The notes under the pieces were generated by a model. The model was not told the DNA's origin. It saw nothing but the letters and a program-made list of their open reading frames with translations, and ran no database searches. This document shows positions 1-5,573 of a stretch of DNA of 6,506 bases, piece after piece. The first letter of the stretch is position 1. The number at the start of each line of letters is the position of its first letter. Origin of the DNA: Candidatus Portnoyibacteriota bacterium. Its GTDB lineage: Bacteria; Patescibacteriota; Minisyncoccia; RBG-13-40-8-A; JAUWHN01. The position numbers and the translations under genes were made by a program. The stretch lies in contig JAUWHN010000030.1 of the NCBI GenBank assembly GCA_030605865.1, forward strand, positions 1 to 6,506, given 5' to 3'.

Positions 1-478
1 GCATAATTTTTTCCACTGCTTGTTTTATTTTATTTTTAAAAGAATAGATTATTTTGTAGAAAAAATTCCCGAAATTTTTTCTGGTTGGCTCAATCTTTGG
101 ATAATAAACTACTGAATAAATTCCATCTTTAGCCAAATATCCCTGATAATTAAAATCTTCAAAGACAGTTGGAGTTTGTAATTTCCCGGTTATCACTAAC
201 TCATCACCATATTGATATTTCGGATACTGCCTGGTCGTCACTAAAACTTTTCCTTGTTTTGCTTGAATAGTTAGTTTTGTATTATTGCTTCTTTTATCCG
301 GTTCTTTCACTATTGTTCCAACAAAAGTGATTTTTTCATCCAAATCATTGTATTGGCTGATTTGGTCTTTTGAGGAATATAAAAATCCCCAGATTGGGGA
401 AATTTCAAACACTGACACTACAAACAACCCTCCAATAAAAACCAAACAAATTACCAGCAAAATATTAGATTTAGTCAT
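1..478 (-). CDS. comEC: ComEC/Rec2-type DNA uptake protein, N-terminal part (cut by left edge)
   Basis: ComEC forms the inner-membrane channel through which one DNA strand enters during natural transformation. I translated 159 residues on the minus strand with no stop; the rest lies outside the window. Residues 6-24 form a hydrophobic membrane segment. A soluble beta-rich stretch follows, about residues 48-128, ending in FNYQGYLAKDGIY (109-121), which is the hallmark of the DUF4131 domain at the front of ComEC. The membrane Competence domain and any metallo-beta-lactamase domain are not visible. I chose the ATG at 478 because GAGGA (493-489) sits 10 bases upstream and the membrane segment starts right after it; the frame stays open further upstream but has no comparable start. 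It lies 77 bases after nrdG on the same strand and may be its operon partner. The domain call is strong; activity in uptake is inferred from the family. Confidence 0.85.
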   Translation of the reverse strand, partial: MTKSNILLVICLVFIGGLFVVSVFEISPIWGFLYSSKDQISQYNDLDEKITFVGTIVKEPDKRSNNTKLTIQAKQGKVLVTTRQYPKYQYGDELVITGKLQTPTVFEDFNYQGYLAKDGIYSVVYYPKIEPTRKNFGNFFYKIIYSFKNKIKQAVEKIM

Positions 479-513
479 TGAAAGATATTCCTCAGTACGA
501 AATCTGGTATATG

Positions 514-533
514 ATTTTTGCGCAAAAATTATA
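514..533 (-). promoter_or_regulatory. Perfect 16-bp palindrome with an overlapping TATAAT, upstream of comEC
   Basis: ATTTTTGCGCAAAAAT at 514-529 is its own reverse complement. A perfect TATAAT reads on the minus strand at 533-528, and the overlapping TATATA (535-530) is preceded by TGC, an extended -10 pattern. No acceptable -35 lies 16-18 bases upstream (GAAAGG at 17). If the -10 is real, transcription would start near 521, inside the palindrome, as expected for a repressor operator controlling comEC apart from nrdDG. The palindrome is seen directly; promoter and operator roles are guesses. As RNA it is a poor hairpin, because there is no loop sequence. Confidence 0.3.
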
Positions 534-555
534 TAGCAGATTTTAAGAAGCCTTT

Positions 556-1251
556 CTATATCCGCAATTCCACAACCTCCACATTCGGTTCTAATATTTT
601 TACCATTTTTTTAAGGTTCTGTAAAGAGTAGGGCTTGATATTTTTAAATGAAGAATTTAGAGTTTTTTTTGGACGGAATTGCTGAAGAACAATTTTTTTA
701 GCTCCTTTTAGCCATTTTCCTATCTCTTCTATATCTTTTTCATCAACGATTCCAGGCACCACAGTTATCCGGAATTCATAGTCTTTTCCGCTATTTTTTA
801 TAATATTGATACTTTTTTGCACTTGAGAAATTTTATTCTTGGCCCTTACTTTGTTGTATTTCAAAATAGAGGTCTTAATATCCATAGCAATAAAATCCAC
901 TAAATCATCTTTAATTAAATCCTCAAGCATTTCTGAATTACTACCGTTAGTATCTAATTTAACTAAAAACCCTCGTTTTTTAATATTCTGAATAAATTTT
1001 GGCAAATCCGAATGGATAGTCGGTTCACCTCCGGTTATACAAACGCCGTCTAAAAATCCTATTCTCTCGTCTAAAAACTTGAAGAAGTCTGATTCTTTAA
1101 TTTGGGACTGTCTCTCGACAAGCTCGGGGCTGACTAATTCTGGATTATGACAATACGGACATCTAAAATTACACCCAACCAAAAAAACCGTGGCCGCAAC
1201 TTTGCCAGGATAGTCAATAAGGGTTAATTTTTGAAGTCCGCCTATTTTCAC
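556..1251 (-). CDS. nrdG: Anaerobic ribonucleotide reductase activating protein (radical SAM)
   Basis: This radical SAM enzyme uses a [4Fe-4S] cluster and S-adenosylmethionine to create the glycyl radical on NrdD. The 231-residue product carries the cluster motif Cys27-x3-Cys31-x2-Cys34 in GCNFRCPYCHNPEL (26-39) and the SAM-binding GGEP at 74-77. The start LQKLTLIDYPGK (6-17) is typical of the NrdG-like subgroup of about 230 residues, longer than the compact E. coli type. The start codon is GTG (1251-1249), overlapping the nrdD TGA (1250-1248) in the string GTGA; the ATG two bases earlier belongs to the nrdD frame. I see no good Shine-Dalgarno sequence, so translation is probably coupled to nrdD. 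The adjacent nrdD makes the substrate assignment secure. Cytoplasmic and oxygen-sensitive by family. Confidence 0.94.
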   Translation of the reverse strand: MKIGGLQKLTLIDYPGKVAATVFLVGCNFRCPYCHNPELVSPELVERQSQIKESDFFKFLDERIGFLDGVCITGGEPTIHSDLPKFIQNIKKRGFLVKLDTNGSNSEMLEDLIKDDLVDFIAMDIKTSILKYNKVRAKNKISQVQKSINIIKNSGKDYEFRITVVPGIVDEKDIEEIGKWLKGAKKIVLQQFRPKKTLNSSFKNIKPYSLQNLKKMVKILEPNVEVVELRI

Positions 1252-3389
1252 ATTTTGAATTCTTTACGATCTTTAAATTCTTCTTGTTTTCCCTTATTCC
1301 ACTGACGTATCGGTCTTAAATATCCCACTATCCGCGAGTAAACCTCGCAAGGTTGTTCAATGGTGCACTTGGGGCAAGTAAAGTGTTCGCCAACTATATA
1401 ACCGTGGTGAGGACAGATGCTGAAAGTTGGAGTAAGGGTAAAATAAGGAAGCTTGAAATTTTCAAACACTTTTTTGACCAACTTTTTCACAATTTCTCCA
1501 TTGGGAATTTTTTCTCCCACAAAGCCGTGGAGGACCGTACCTCCAGTAAATTTTGTCTGAATTTCATCCTGAAGTTTTAATGCTTCAAAAAGGTCATTAG
1601 TATAATTGACTGGTAGCTGGGTTGAATTTGTATAATATGGTTCTTTTTCACCGGCAGTAATAATTTCCGGATATTTTTTCTTATCTAATTTGGCTAAACG
1701 ATAAGCAGTTGATTCAGCTGGCGTTGCCTCAAGATTATATAAACCACCTGTTTCTTCTTGATATTTAACTATCTTATCTCTCATAAAGTCTAAAACCTCT
1801 AAGGCGAACTTTCTGCCCTTGGGGCTTCCTGTGTTTTCATTCATAAGATTTAATAGTGCTTCATTCATTCCAACTAAGCCGATGGTTGAAAAATGATTTT
1901 TCCAGTAACTCCCTCGCATTTTTTTAATACCCGATAAATAAAATTTAGAATAAGGATAAAGTCCTTTTTCCGTAAAATCATCCAATGCCTTTCTTTTTAT
2001 TTCTAAACTCTCTTTAGCCAAATCCATTATATGGCCAAGCCGTTCCAAGAACTGTTTTTTATTTTTAGAAAGATAACCAATCCTGGGCATATTTATGGTT
2101 ACTACGCCAATGCTCCCAGTTAGCGGATTGCTGCCAAATAGTCCGCCGCCCCGATGGTAGAGTTCTTTTGTAGATAAGCGTAATCTGCAACACATACTTT
2201 GCACATCCTCTGGTTTCATATCCGACTGAATAAAATTAGCGAAATAAGGGATGCCGTATTTTGCGGTCATGTCCCAAATTCCCTTCAGAGCTGGATTATC
2301 CCAATCAAAGTCTTTAGTGATATTAATGGTTGGAATTGGAAAAGTAAAAACTCTTCCACTGGCGTCGCCTTCACTCATAATTTCAGCAAAAGCTTGGTTG
2401 AAAATATCCATTTCCTCTTGAAATTCTCTATAGGTTTCTTTCTGGGGCTTGCCGCCAATAATTACCGGTTGTTTAGCTAAAGTTGGCGAGGGGTTAATAT
2501 CCAGGGTGACATTTAAAAAAGGCGTTTGGAATCCTACCCGGGTTGGCACTGCGCAGTTAAATATAAATTCCTGCATTGCTTGTTTTACTTGTTCATAATC
2601 GAGGTCGTCGTATTTAATAAAGGGAGCTAATAAAGTATCAAAACTTGAAATAGCTTGCGCTCCCGCGCTCTCGCCTTGGACTGTGAAAAAGAAATTAACC
2701 AATTGTCCCAGGGCAGTTCTAAAATGTTTTGGCGGTTTAGACACGAGCTTGGTTGGCACTCCACCAAAGCCTTTCAAAAGTAAATCGTATAAATCCCAGC
2801 CACAGCAATAAGGGGCAAGTGTATCTAAATTGTGAAGGTGAAAATCGCCACTAAGGGCTGCTTTTCTTATTTCTTCAGGATAGATTTTATTTAACCAGTA
2901 TTTTTTAGTGCCGATCGAAGTTAAGTAGTGATTTAAACCCTGCAAAGAAAAGGCCATATTAGCATTTTCTTTTACTTGCCAATCTTGCTCTCCTATATAG
3001 CTGTCAACTGTTTCTAAAGTTTCTTCTATTGCTTCTTGTGTCTCCCTGATTCTTCGCCGTTGTTCTCGATAAAGAATAAAGGACTTGGCTGTTTCGGTTA
3101 AATCTTCTAAAATTAAAATTTCTTCAACAATATCCTGGATATCTTCTACAGTTGGAATTTTAACTTCTCCTTTTTTTGTGACGAATCGCTTATTCAAAAA
3201 GTCCACTACCTTGTTGGCAAGACGACGAGCTATTCCTCGTCCTCCTTTATTGGTAGCGGTCAGGGCTTTAAAAATAGCTTCGGCAATTTTCTCTTTATCA
3301 AAGTCAGCTATTCGGCCATCGCGTTTTTTGATTTCAGTTATTTTGCCTCGCCTGCGGGCGGGTTTATTTTTTGGTTTTTTAAATGCCAT
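1248..3389 (-). CDS. nrdD: Anaerobic (class III) ribonucleoside-triphosphate reductase
   Basis: Reduces ribonucleoside triphosphates to deoxy forms using a glycyl radical. The 713-residue product has, in order: a basic N-terminus (1-16); an ATP-cone (about 17-110, with KKRDGRIADFDKEKI), the usual dATP/ATP activity switch; and the reductase barrel with HNLDTLAPYCCGW (186-198), NCAVPTRVGFQTPF (278-291), MCCRLRL (399-405, probably holding the thiyl-radical Cys) and RGGGLFGSNPLTGSIG (413-428). The C-terminus has a zinc site with Cys659, Cys672, Cys675 and probably Cys681, then the glycyl-radical loop RIVGY with Gly689 and WNKGKQEEFKDR (697-708). All key elements are present. The frame can be extended 12 codons to a TTG at 3425, but that TTG is the first part of the -35 box, so I place the start at the ATG at 3389. 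It overlaps nrdG by 4 bases. This is the only reductase class in the window and points to growth without oxygen. Confidence 0.96.
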   Translation of the reverse strand: MAFKKPKNKPARRRGKITEIKKRDGRIADFDKEKIAEAIFKALTATNKGGRGIARRLANKVVDFLNKRFVTKKGEVKIPTVEDIQDIVEEILILEDLTETAKSFILYREQRRRIRETQEAIEETLETVDSYIGEQDWQVKENANMAFSLQGLNHYLTSIGTKKYWLNKIYPEEIRKAALSGDFHLHNLDTLAPYCCGWDLYDLLLKGFGGVPTKLVSKPPKHFRTALGQLVNFFFTVQGESAGAQAISSFDTLLAPFIKYDDLDYEQVKQAMQEFIFNCAVPTRVGFQTPFLNVTLDINPSPTLAKQPVIIGGKPQKETYREFQEEMDIFNQAFAEIMSEGDASGRVFTFPIPTINITKDFDWDNPALKGIWDMTAKYGIPYFANFIQSDMKPEDVQSMCCRLRLSTKELYHRGGGLFGSNPLTGSIGVVTINMPRIGYLSKNKKQFLERLGHIMDLAKESLEIKRKALDDFTEKGLYPYSKFYLSGIKKMRGSYWKNHFSTIGLVGMNEALLNLMNENTGSPKGRKFALEVLDFMRDKIVKYQEETGGLYNLEATPAESTAYRLAKLDKKKYPEIITAGEKEPYYTNSTQLPVNYTNDLFEALKLQDEIQTKFTGGTVLHGFVGEKIPNGEIVKKLVKKVFENFKLPYFTLTPTFSICPHHGYIVGEHFTCPKCTIEQPCEVYSRIVGYLRPIRQWNKGKQEEFKDRKEFKM

Positions 3390-3396
3390 TACTTCA

Positions 3397-3425
3397 ATCT
3401 TAAAATTTTTAAAAAGAGTAGTCAA
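3397..3425 (-). promoter_or_regulatory. Sigma-70-type promoter of nrdD-nrdG, probably leaderless
   Basis: On the minus strand TTGACT (3425-3420, 5 of 6 to consensus) is followed by exactly 17 bases and TAAGAT (3402-3397, 4 of 6). Only 7 bases separate the -10 from the nrdD ATG at 3389, so the transcript should begin at or next to the start codon. No ribosome binding site is then possible, and none is visible in the DNA. The -10 hexamer is identical to that of the divergent promoter at 3487-3515. No NrdR-type box pair is apparent upstream. Confidence 0.7.
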
Positions 3426-3427
3426 CC

Positions 3428-3436
3428 TGTGGAGAA
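3428..3436 (-). promoter_or_regulatory. DnaA-box-like 9-mer upstream of nrdD -35
   Basis: TTCTCCACA on the minus strand differs at one position from the classical DnaA box TTATCCACA. It ends 2 bases before the TTGACT -35 element. The same TTNTCCACA pattern occurs at 5528-5536 with the same 2-base gap to a -35, and again at 6294-6302. DnaA binding is inference; the site could belong to another activator or be an upstream promoter element. Confidence 0.4.
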
Positions 3437-3486
3437 ATCCCGATTTGACAAATAGAGAATTCTGTGGCTTGGGGAGTGATTGGGAG

Positions 3487-3515
3487 TTGACAAAAATATT
3501 TTAATTTGTTAAGAT
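3487..3515 (+). promoter_or_regulatory. Strong sigma-70-type promoter on the plus strand
   Basis: TTGACA (3487-3492, perfect) is followed by 17 AT-rich bases and TAAGAT (3510-3515). TG at 3507-3508, one base before the hexamer, adds an extended -10. This is the best promoter match in the window. Predicted start is about 3522, some 140 bases before the next long gene, so it reads through the hairpin-rich segment first. It could drive a small RNA, a regulated leader for the operon at 3661, or both. Confidence 0.72.
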
Positions 3516-3534
3516 GGAAGTGTGGGTGTGTCCG

Positions 3535-3564
3535 ACTTTACGTCGGACCTCCACTCTACGTCGG
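3535..3564 (+). repeat. Near-perfect 12-bp direct repeat, 18-bp period
   Basis: ACTTTACGTCGG (3535-3546) recurs as ACTCTACGTCGG (3553-3564), 11 of 12 identical and 18 bases apart. A partial third GTCGG follows at 3585-3589. The 18-base period is a multiple of three and encodes a repeated TLRR if read in the frame starting at GTG 3520. It lies across hairpin 1 and the edge of hairpin 2. Confidence 0.6.
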
Positions 3565-3601
3565 TAGGAGACCTCCTGGCTTTTGTCGGAGGTTTCTTAC
3601 T
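3563..3601 (+). terminator. Long hairpin, possible terminator or attenuator
   Basis: The arms 3564-3576 and 3588-3600 pair along 13 positions, two of them G-U wobbles, with G3563-T3601 as a possible further wobble; the loop is 11 nt (3577-3587). The core ACCTCC/GGAGGT is GC-rich. The 3' side runs TTTCTTACTATTTG, which is only loosely U-rich, so efficient intrinsic termination is doubtful. It could end a small RNA made from the 3487 promoter or form the off-state of an attenuator. The stem is clear; the function is uncertain. Confidence 0.35.
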
Positions 3602-3627
3602 ATTTGTACCATCTGAAATAACCAGTG

Positions 3628-3656
3628 TGGATTTTTCTTAGAAAACCTGCTAAGAT
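3628..3656 (+). promoter_or_regulatory. Candidate leaderless promoter of the 3661 gene
   Basis: TAAGAT (3651-3656) is the same -10 hexamer as in the two divergent promoters and is preceded by TGC, an extended -10. It lies 7 bases before ATG 3664 and 4 before ATG 3661. The -35 region at 17-base spacing is only TGGATT (3 of 6). On the other strand 3626-3634 reads AAATCCACA, a partial match to the 9-mer found at other promoters here. Weak alone, supported by the repeated geometry. Confidence 0.33.
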
Positions 3657-3660
3657 TAAA

Positions 3661-4452
3661 ATGATGCAAAGACACTTGAAGCAAATCACCATTGTCTTGG
3701 TTTATCTTTTGTTCCTGATAGTTGTTGGGGGCGGGATTTATTTGTTCGTAAGACCAAACCTGCCTTCTTGTGATGATGGTATCCAAAATCAGGAAGAGAT
3801 TGACATAGATTGCGGCGGTCCTTGCTCACCTTGTTTCTGGCAACTCCGAGAAGATTTGGAAATTATTTTTAGCAAAGCAATAAAAACCAAGGACAATTAT
3901 GTGGACCTGGTGGCTAAGATAAAAAATCTCAATTCTAATTGGGGCGCTGAATTATTTTCTTATGCGTTTGATTTATATGATTCAGAGAATAATTTGATTA
4001 TTTCTCACGAAGGCGCTTCTCATATTTTACCTTTAGAAACCAGATATATTATTGAACAAAGAGTTTTAGCTGAATCAGAAATTTCTAATGTTGAATTTAA
4101 AATAACTGATATCAATTGGCAAGAATTAGTTGATTATGAGGGGATAGAGCTTTTGATTAGGAATCTGGAATTTAAACAATCAGAAGACCTTGGTCAGTTA
4201 ACTGCTACTTTAGAGAATAATAGCAGTTATGATCTTGATAGGATTGATGTTTATGCAGTTTTATTTGACAAGGAATCTAAAATATTAGGAGTTGGCAAGC
4301 TCGAGCTTAGAACTGTTTTGAGCAAAGAAAGGCGCTATTTTGAGATTAACTGGTTTTTCCCAATTGAGGGGGAAGTTAAAGAAGTTGATGTCGTAGCCAA
4401 GACAAATGTATTTTTGGATGAGAATTTTATGAGAAGATATGGTAAGGAGTAG
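3661..4452 (+). CDS. Membrane-anchored protein with Cys cluster and two FxLYD-like domains, function unknown
   Basis: I cannot name this gene. The 263-residue product has one membrane segment (9-30) after a short basic N-terminus, then an exposed domain. Next to the membrane is a cysteine cluster, Cys37-DDGIQNQEEIDID-Cys51-GGP-Cys55-SP-Cys58, a motif common in secreted bacterial proteins; these are its only cysteines, so they may form two disulfides or a metal site. Two similar beta-rich units follow, about 79-153 (VDLVAKIKNLN, SYAFDLYDSENNLI) and 178-250 (LTATLENNSSYDLDRIDVYAVLFD), both resembling FxLYD extracellular domains. The frame is open back to GTG 3625, but ATG 3661 or 3664 fits the membrane segment and the candidate promoter better. 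The end overlaps rodA by 14 bases, so the two are probably translated together, suggesting an envelope role linked to elongation. That link is inference. Confidence 0.8.
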   Translation: MMQRHLKQITIVLVYLLFLIVVGGGIYLFVRPNLPSCDDGIQNQEEIDIDCGGPCSPCFWQLREDLEIIFSKAIKTKDNYVDLVAKIKNLNSNWGAELFSYAFDLYDSENNLIISHEGASHILPLETRYIIEQRVLAESEISNVEFKITDINWQELVDYEGIELLIRNLEFKQSEDLGQLTATLENNSSYDLDRIDVYAVLFDKESKILGVGKLELRTVLSKERRYFEINWFFPIEGEVKEVDVVAKTNVFLDENFMRRYGKE

Positions 4453-5527
4453 AATCAAAAAAATAGACTGGCCCTTAGTTGTTGCAGTCCTGCTATTAGT
4501 AACAGTGGGGCTTTTGTCTATTTACAGCGTTAGTCAAAAGGGAGAGAAAAAGATTTTTGAAAGGCAATTGATTTATGTTGTTTTAGGATTTTTTTTGTTC
4601 TTCATTTTTGCTTTATTTGATTATCGGATTTTTAGAGACAATAATTTTGTTCTTTTGGGTCTTTATTTTTTTGGTGTTGCCCTTTTAGTGGGCGTACTTT
4701 TGTTTGGTAGAGAAATAAGAGGAGCCTCAAGCTGGTTTCGTATAGGTCAATGGGGATTTGAGCCGGTGGAATTAATGAAAGTGGTTGTTATTTTGGTTCT
4801 GGCAAAATATTTTTCTTTGCGCCACATAGAGGTTTATCGTTTGCGGAATTTAATTATTTCCGGACTTTATATTATCATTCCTTTGGTTTTGATTTTATTG
4901 CAGCCGGAATTGGGTTACGCTCTGATTATGATTCTTGTTTGGTTGGCTGTAGTTATTGTGGCCGGGATAAGATTAAAGCATATTTTCCTTTTAGTCCTTA
5001 TTGGCGTCATTGTTTTTTCTGTTAGCTGGTTTTTCTTACTTCAGGACTATCAAAAAGAGAGAGTCATATCTTTTATAAATCCCCATGCAGACCCCTTGGG
5101 CGAGGGTTACCATGTTATTCAGTCGATTATTGCCATTGGTTCAGGAAAATTATTTGGTCGAGGCCTGGGTTACGGTACCCAGTCCCAACTTGACTTTTTG
5201 CCCGAACAGCATACTGATTTTATTTTTGCTACCATTGCCGAGGAATGGGGATTTTTGGGCTCGGTTTTTATCTTGGTTCTTTTTGGACTTTTGCTTTACA
5301 GGTTAATTAAAATTTCCCTGACCTCATCCAATAATTTCGCCAGATTATTTTCTATTGGTTTAGCAGCGATGTTTCTTTTCCAGGCTGTTATTAATATTGG
5401 AATGAATATGGGCCTTTTACCAATCGTTGGAATTCCCTTACCCTTTGTTAGTTATGGCGGCAGCAGTATGGTTATGGGTTTTATTGCCCTTGGGATTATT
5501 CAGAGTATTGCAGTGAGGGAGAAATAG
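4439..5527 (+). CDS. rodA: RodA-type SEDS peptidoglycan glycosyltransferase
   Basis: SEDS proteins polymerise glycan strands from lipid II in the membrane; RodA acts in side-wall elongation with a class B penicillin-binding protein. The 362-residue product is multi-spanning, about ten segments, the usual RodA size. Markers are GASSWFRIG (95-103), FEPVELMK (107-114), QPELG (155-159), GRGLGYGTQ (240-248), LPEQHTDFIFATIAEEWGFLGS (254-275 in outline), with the catalytic-type Asp260 in HTDF, and GIPLPFVSYGGSSM (331-344). PEQHTDF with AEEWG favours RodA over FtsW, where PEAHTDF is usual. QPELG has Glu157 where QPD is common. The ATG at 4439 lies inside the preceding gene; GAGAAG just upstream is a weak binding site, so coupling is likely. 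No mreB or penicillin-binding protein is in the window. Confidence 0.92.
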   Translation: MVRSRIKKIDWPLVVAVLLLVTVGLLSIYSVSQKGEKKIFERQLIYVVLGFFLFFIFALFDYRIFRDNNFVLLGLYFFGVALLVGVLLFGREIRGASSWFRIGQWGFEPVELMKVVVILVLAKYFSLRHIEVYRLRNLIISGLYIIIPLVLILLQPELGYALIMILVWLAVVIVAGIRLKHIFLLVLIGVIVFSVSWFFLLQDYQKERVISFINPHADPLGEGYHVIQSIIAIGSGKLFGRGLGYGTQSQLDFLPEQHTDFIFATIAEEWGFLGSVFILVLFGLLLYRLIKISLTSSNNFARLFSIGLAAMFLFQAVINIGMNMGLLPIVGIPLPFVSYGGSSMVMGFIALGIIQSIAVREK

Positions 5528-5536
5528 TTTTCCACA
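5528..5536 (+). promoter_or_regulatory. DnaA-box-like 9-mer upstream of the nucleotidylyltransferase -35
   Basis: TTTTCCACA begins directly after the rodA stop codon TAG (5525-5527) and ends 2 bases before the -35 TTGTAT (5539). It differs from the classical DnaA box at one position. The gap to the -35 equals that at nrdD, and the context AAATAGTTWTCCACA is shared with the site at 6294. Confidence 0.4.
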
Positions 5537-5538
5537 AC

Positions 5539-5567
5539 TTGTATTTTGTTAATGGGAGATATATACT
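5539..5567 (+). promoter_or_regulatory. Promoter of the nucleotidylyltransferase gene, probably leaderless
   Basis: TTGTAT (5539-5544, 4 of 6), 17 bases, then TATACT (5562-5567, 5 of 6). Six bases separate it from ATG 5574, so transcription should begin at the start codon. GGGAG at 5554-5558 is too far from the ATG to be a ribosome binding site and falls inside the spacer, which supports the leaderless reading. Confidence 0.65.
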
Positions 5568-5573
5568 AATATT

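Larger units (their letters stand above)
3522..3601 (+). ncRNA. Structured leader or small RNA with two hairpins (unrecognised)
   Basis: Downstream of the strong promoter, about 80 nt are dense in self-complementary sequence. Hairpin 1 pairs GTCCGAC (3530-3536) with GTCGGAC (3542-3548) around a 5-nt loop. Hairpin 2 spans 3563-3601. ACCTCC occurs at 3547-3552 and again at 3571-3576, and either copy can pair with GGAGGT (3588-3593), so two exclusive folds are possible. A short frame from GTG 3520, encoding 15 residues, VWVCPTLRRTSTLRR, stops at TAG 3565-3567 where hairpin 2 begins, resembling an attenuator layout. I recognise no known riboswitch or RNA family. It could equally be a dispersed palindromic repeat of the REP kind. 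The structures are seen in sequence; the role is inferred. Confidence 0.4.

Noticed and set aside
285..536. 83-residue plus-strand open frame
   Set aside because: It lies antisense to comEC, whose translation matches a known domain; no membrane, domain or binding-site signal of its own.
3390..3425. Twelve-codon N-terminal extension of NrdD from TTG 3425
   Set aside because: The TTG is part of a -35 box correctly spaced from a -10, and transcription would begin after it.
3445..3473. A second plus-strand TTGACA at 3445-3450
   Set aside because: The hexamer 17 bases downstream (CTTGGG) is not a -10, and neighbouring spacings are no better.
3487..3660. CRISPR array or attachment site from the direct repeat
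   Set aside because: Only two short copies with an 18-base period, no unique spacers, no cas, integrase or tRNA gene.
3556..3786. 76-residue minus-strand open frame across the structured leader
   Set aside because: It overlaps the convincing plus-strand gene at 3661 and its leader; composition is Gln/Asn-rich and unlike a real protein.
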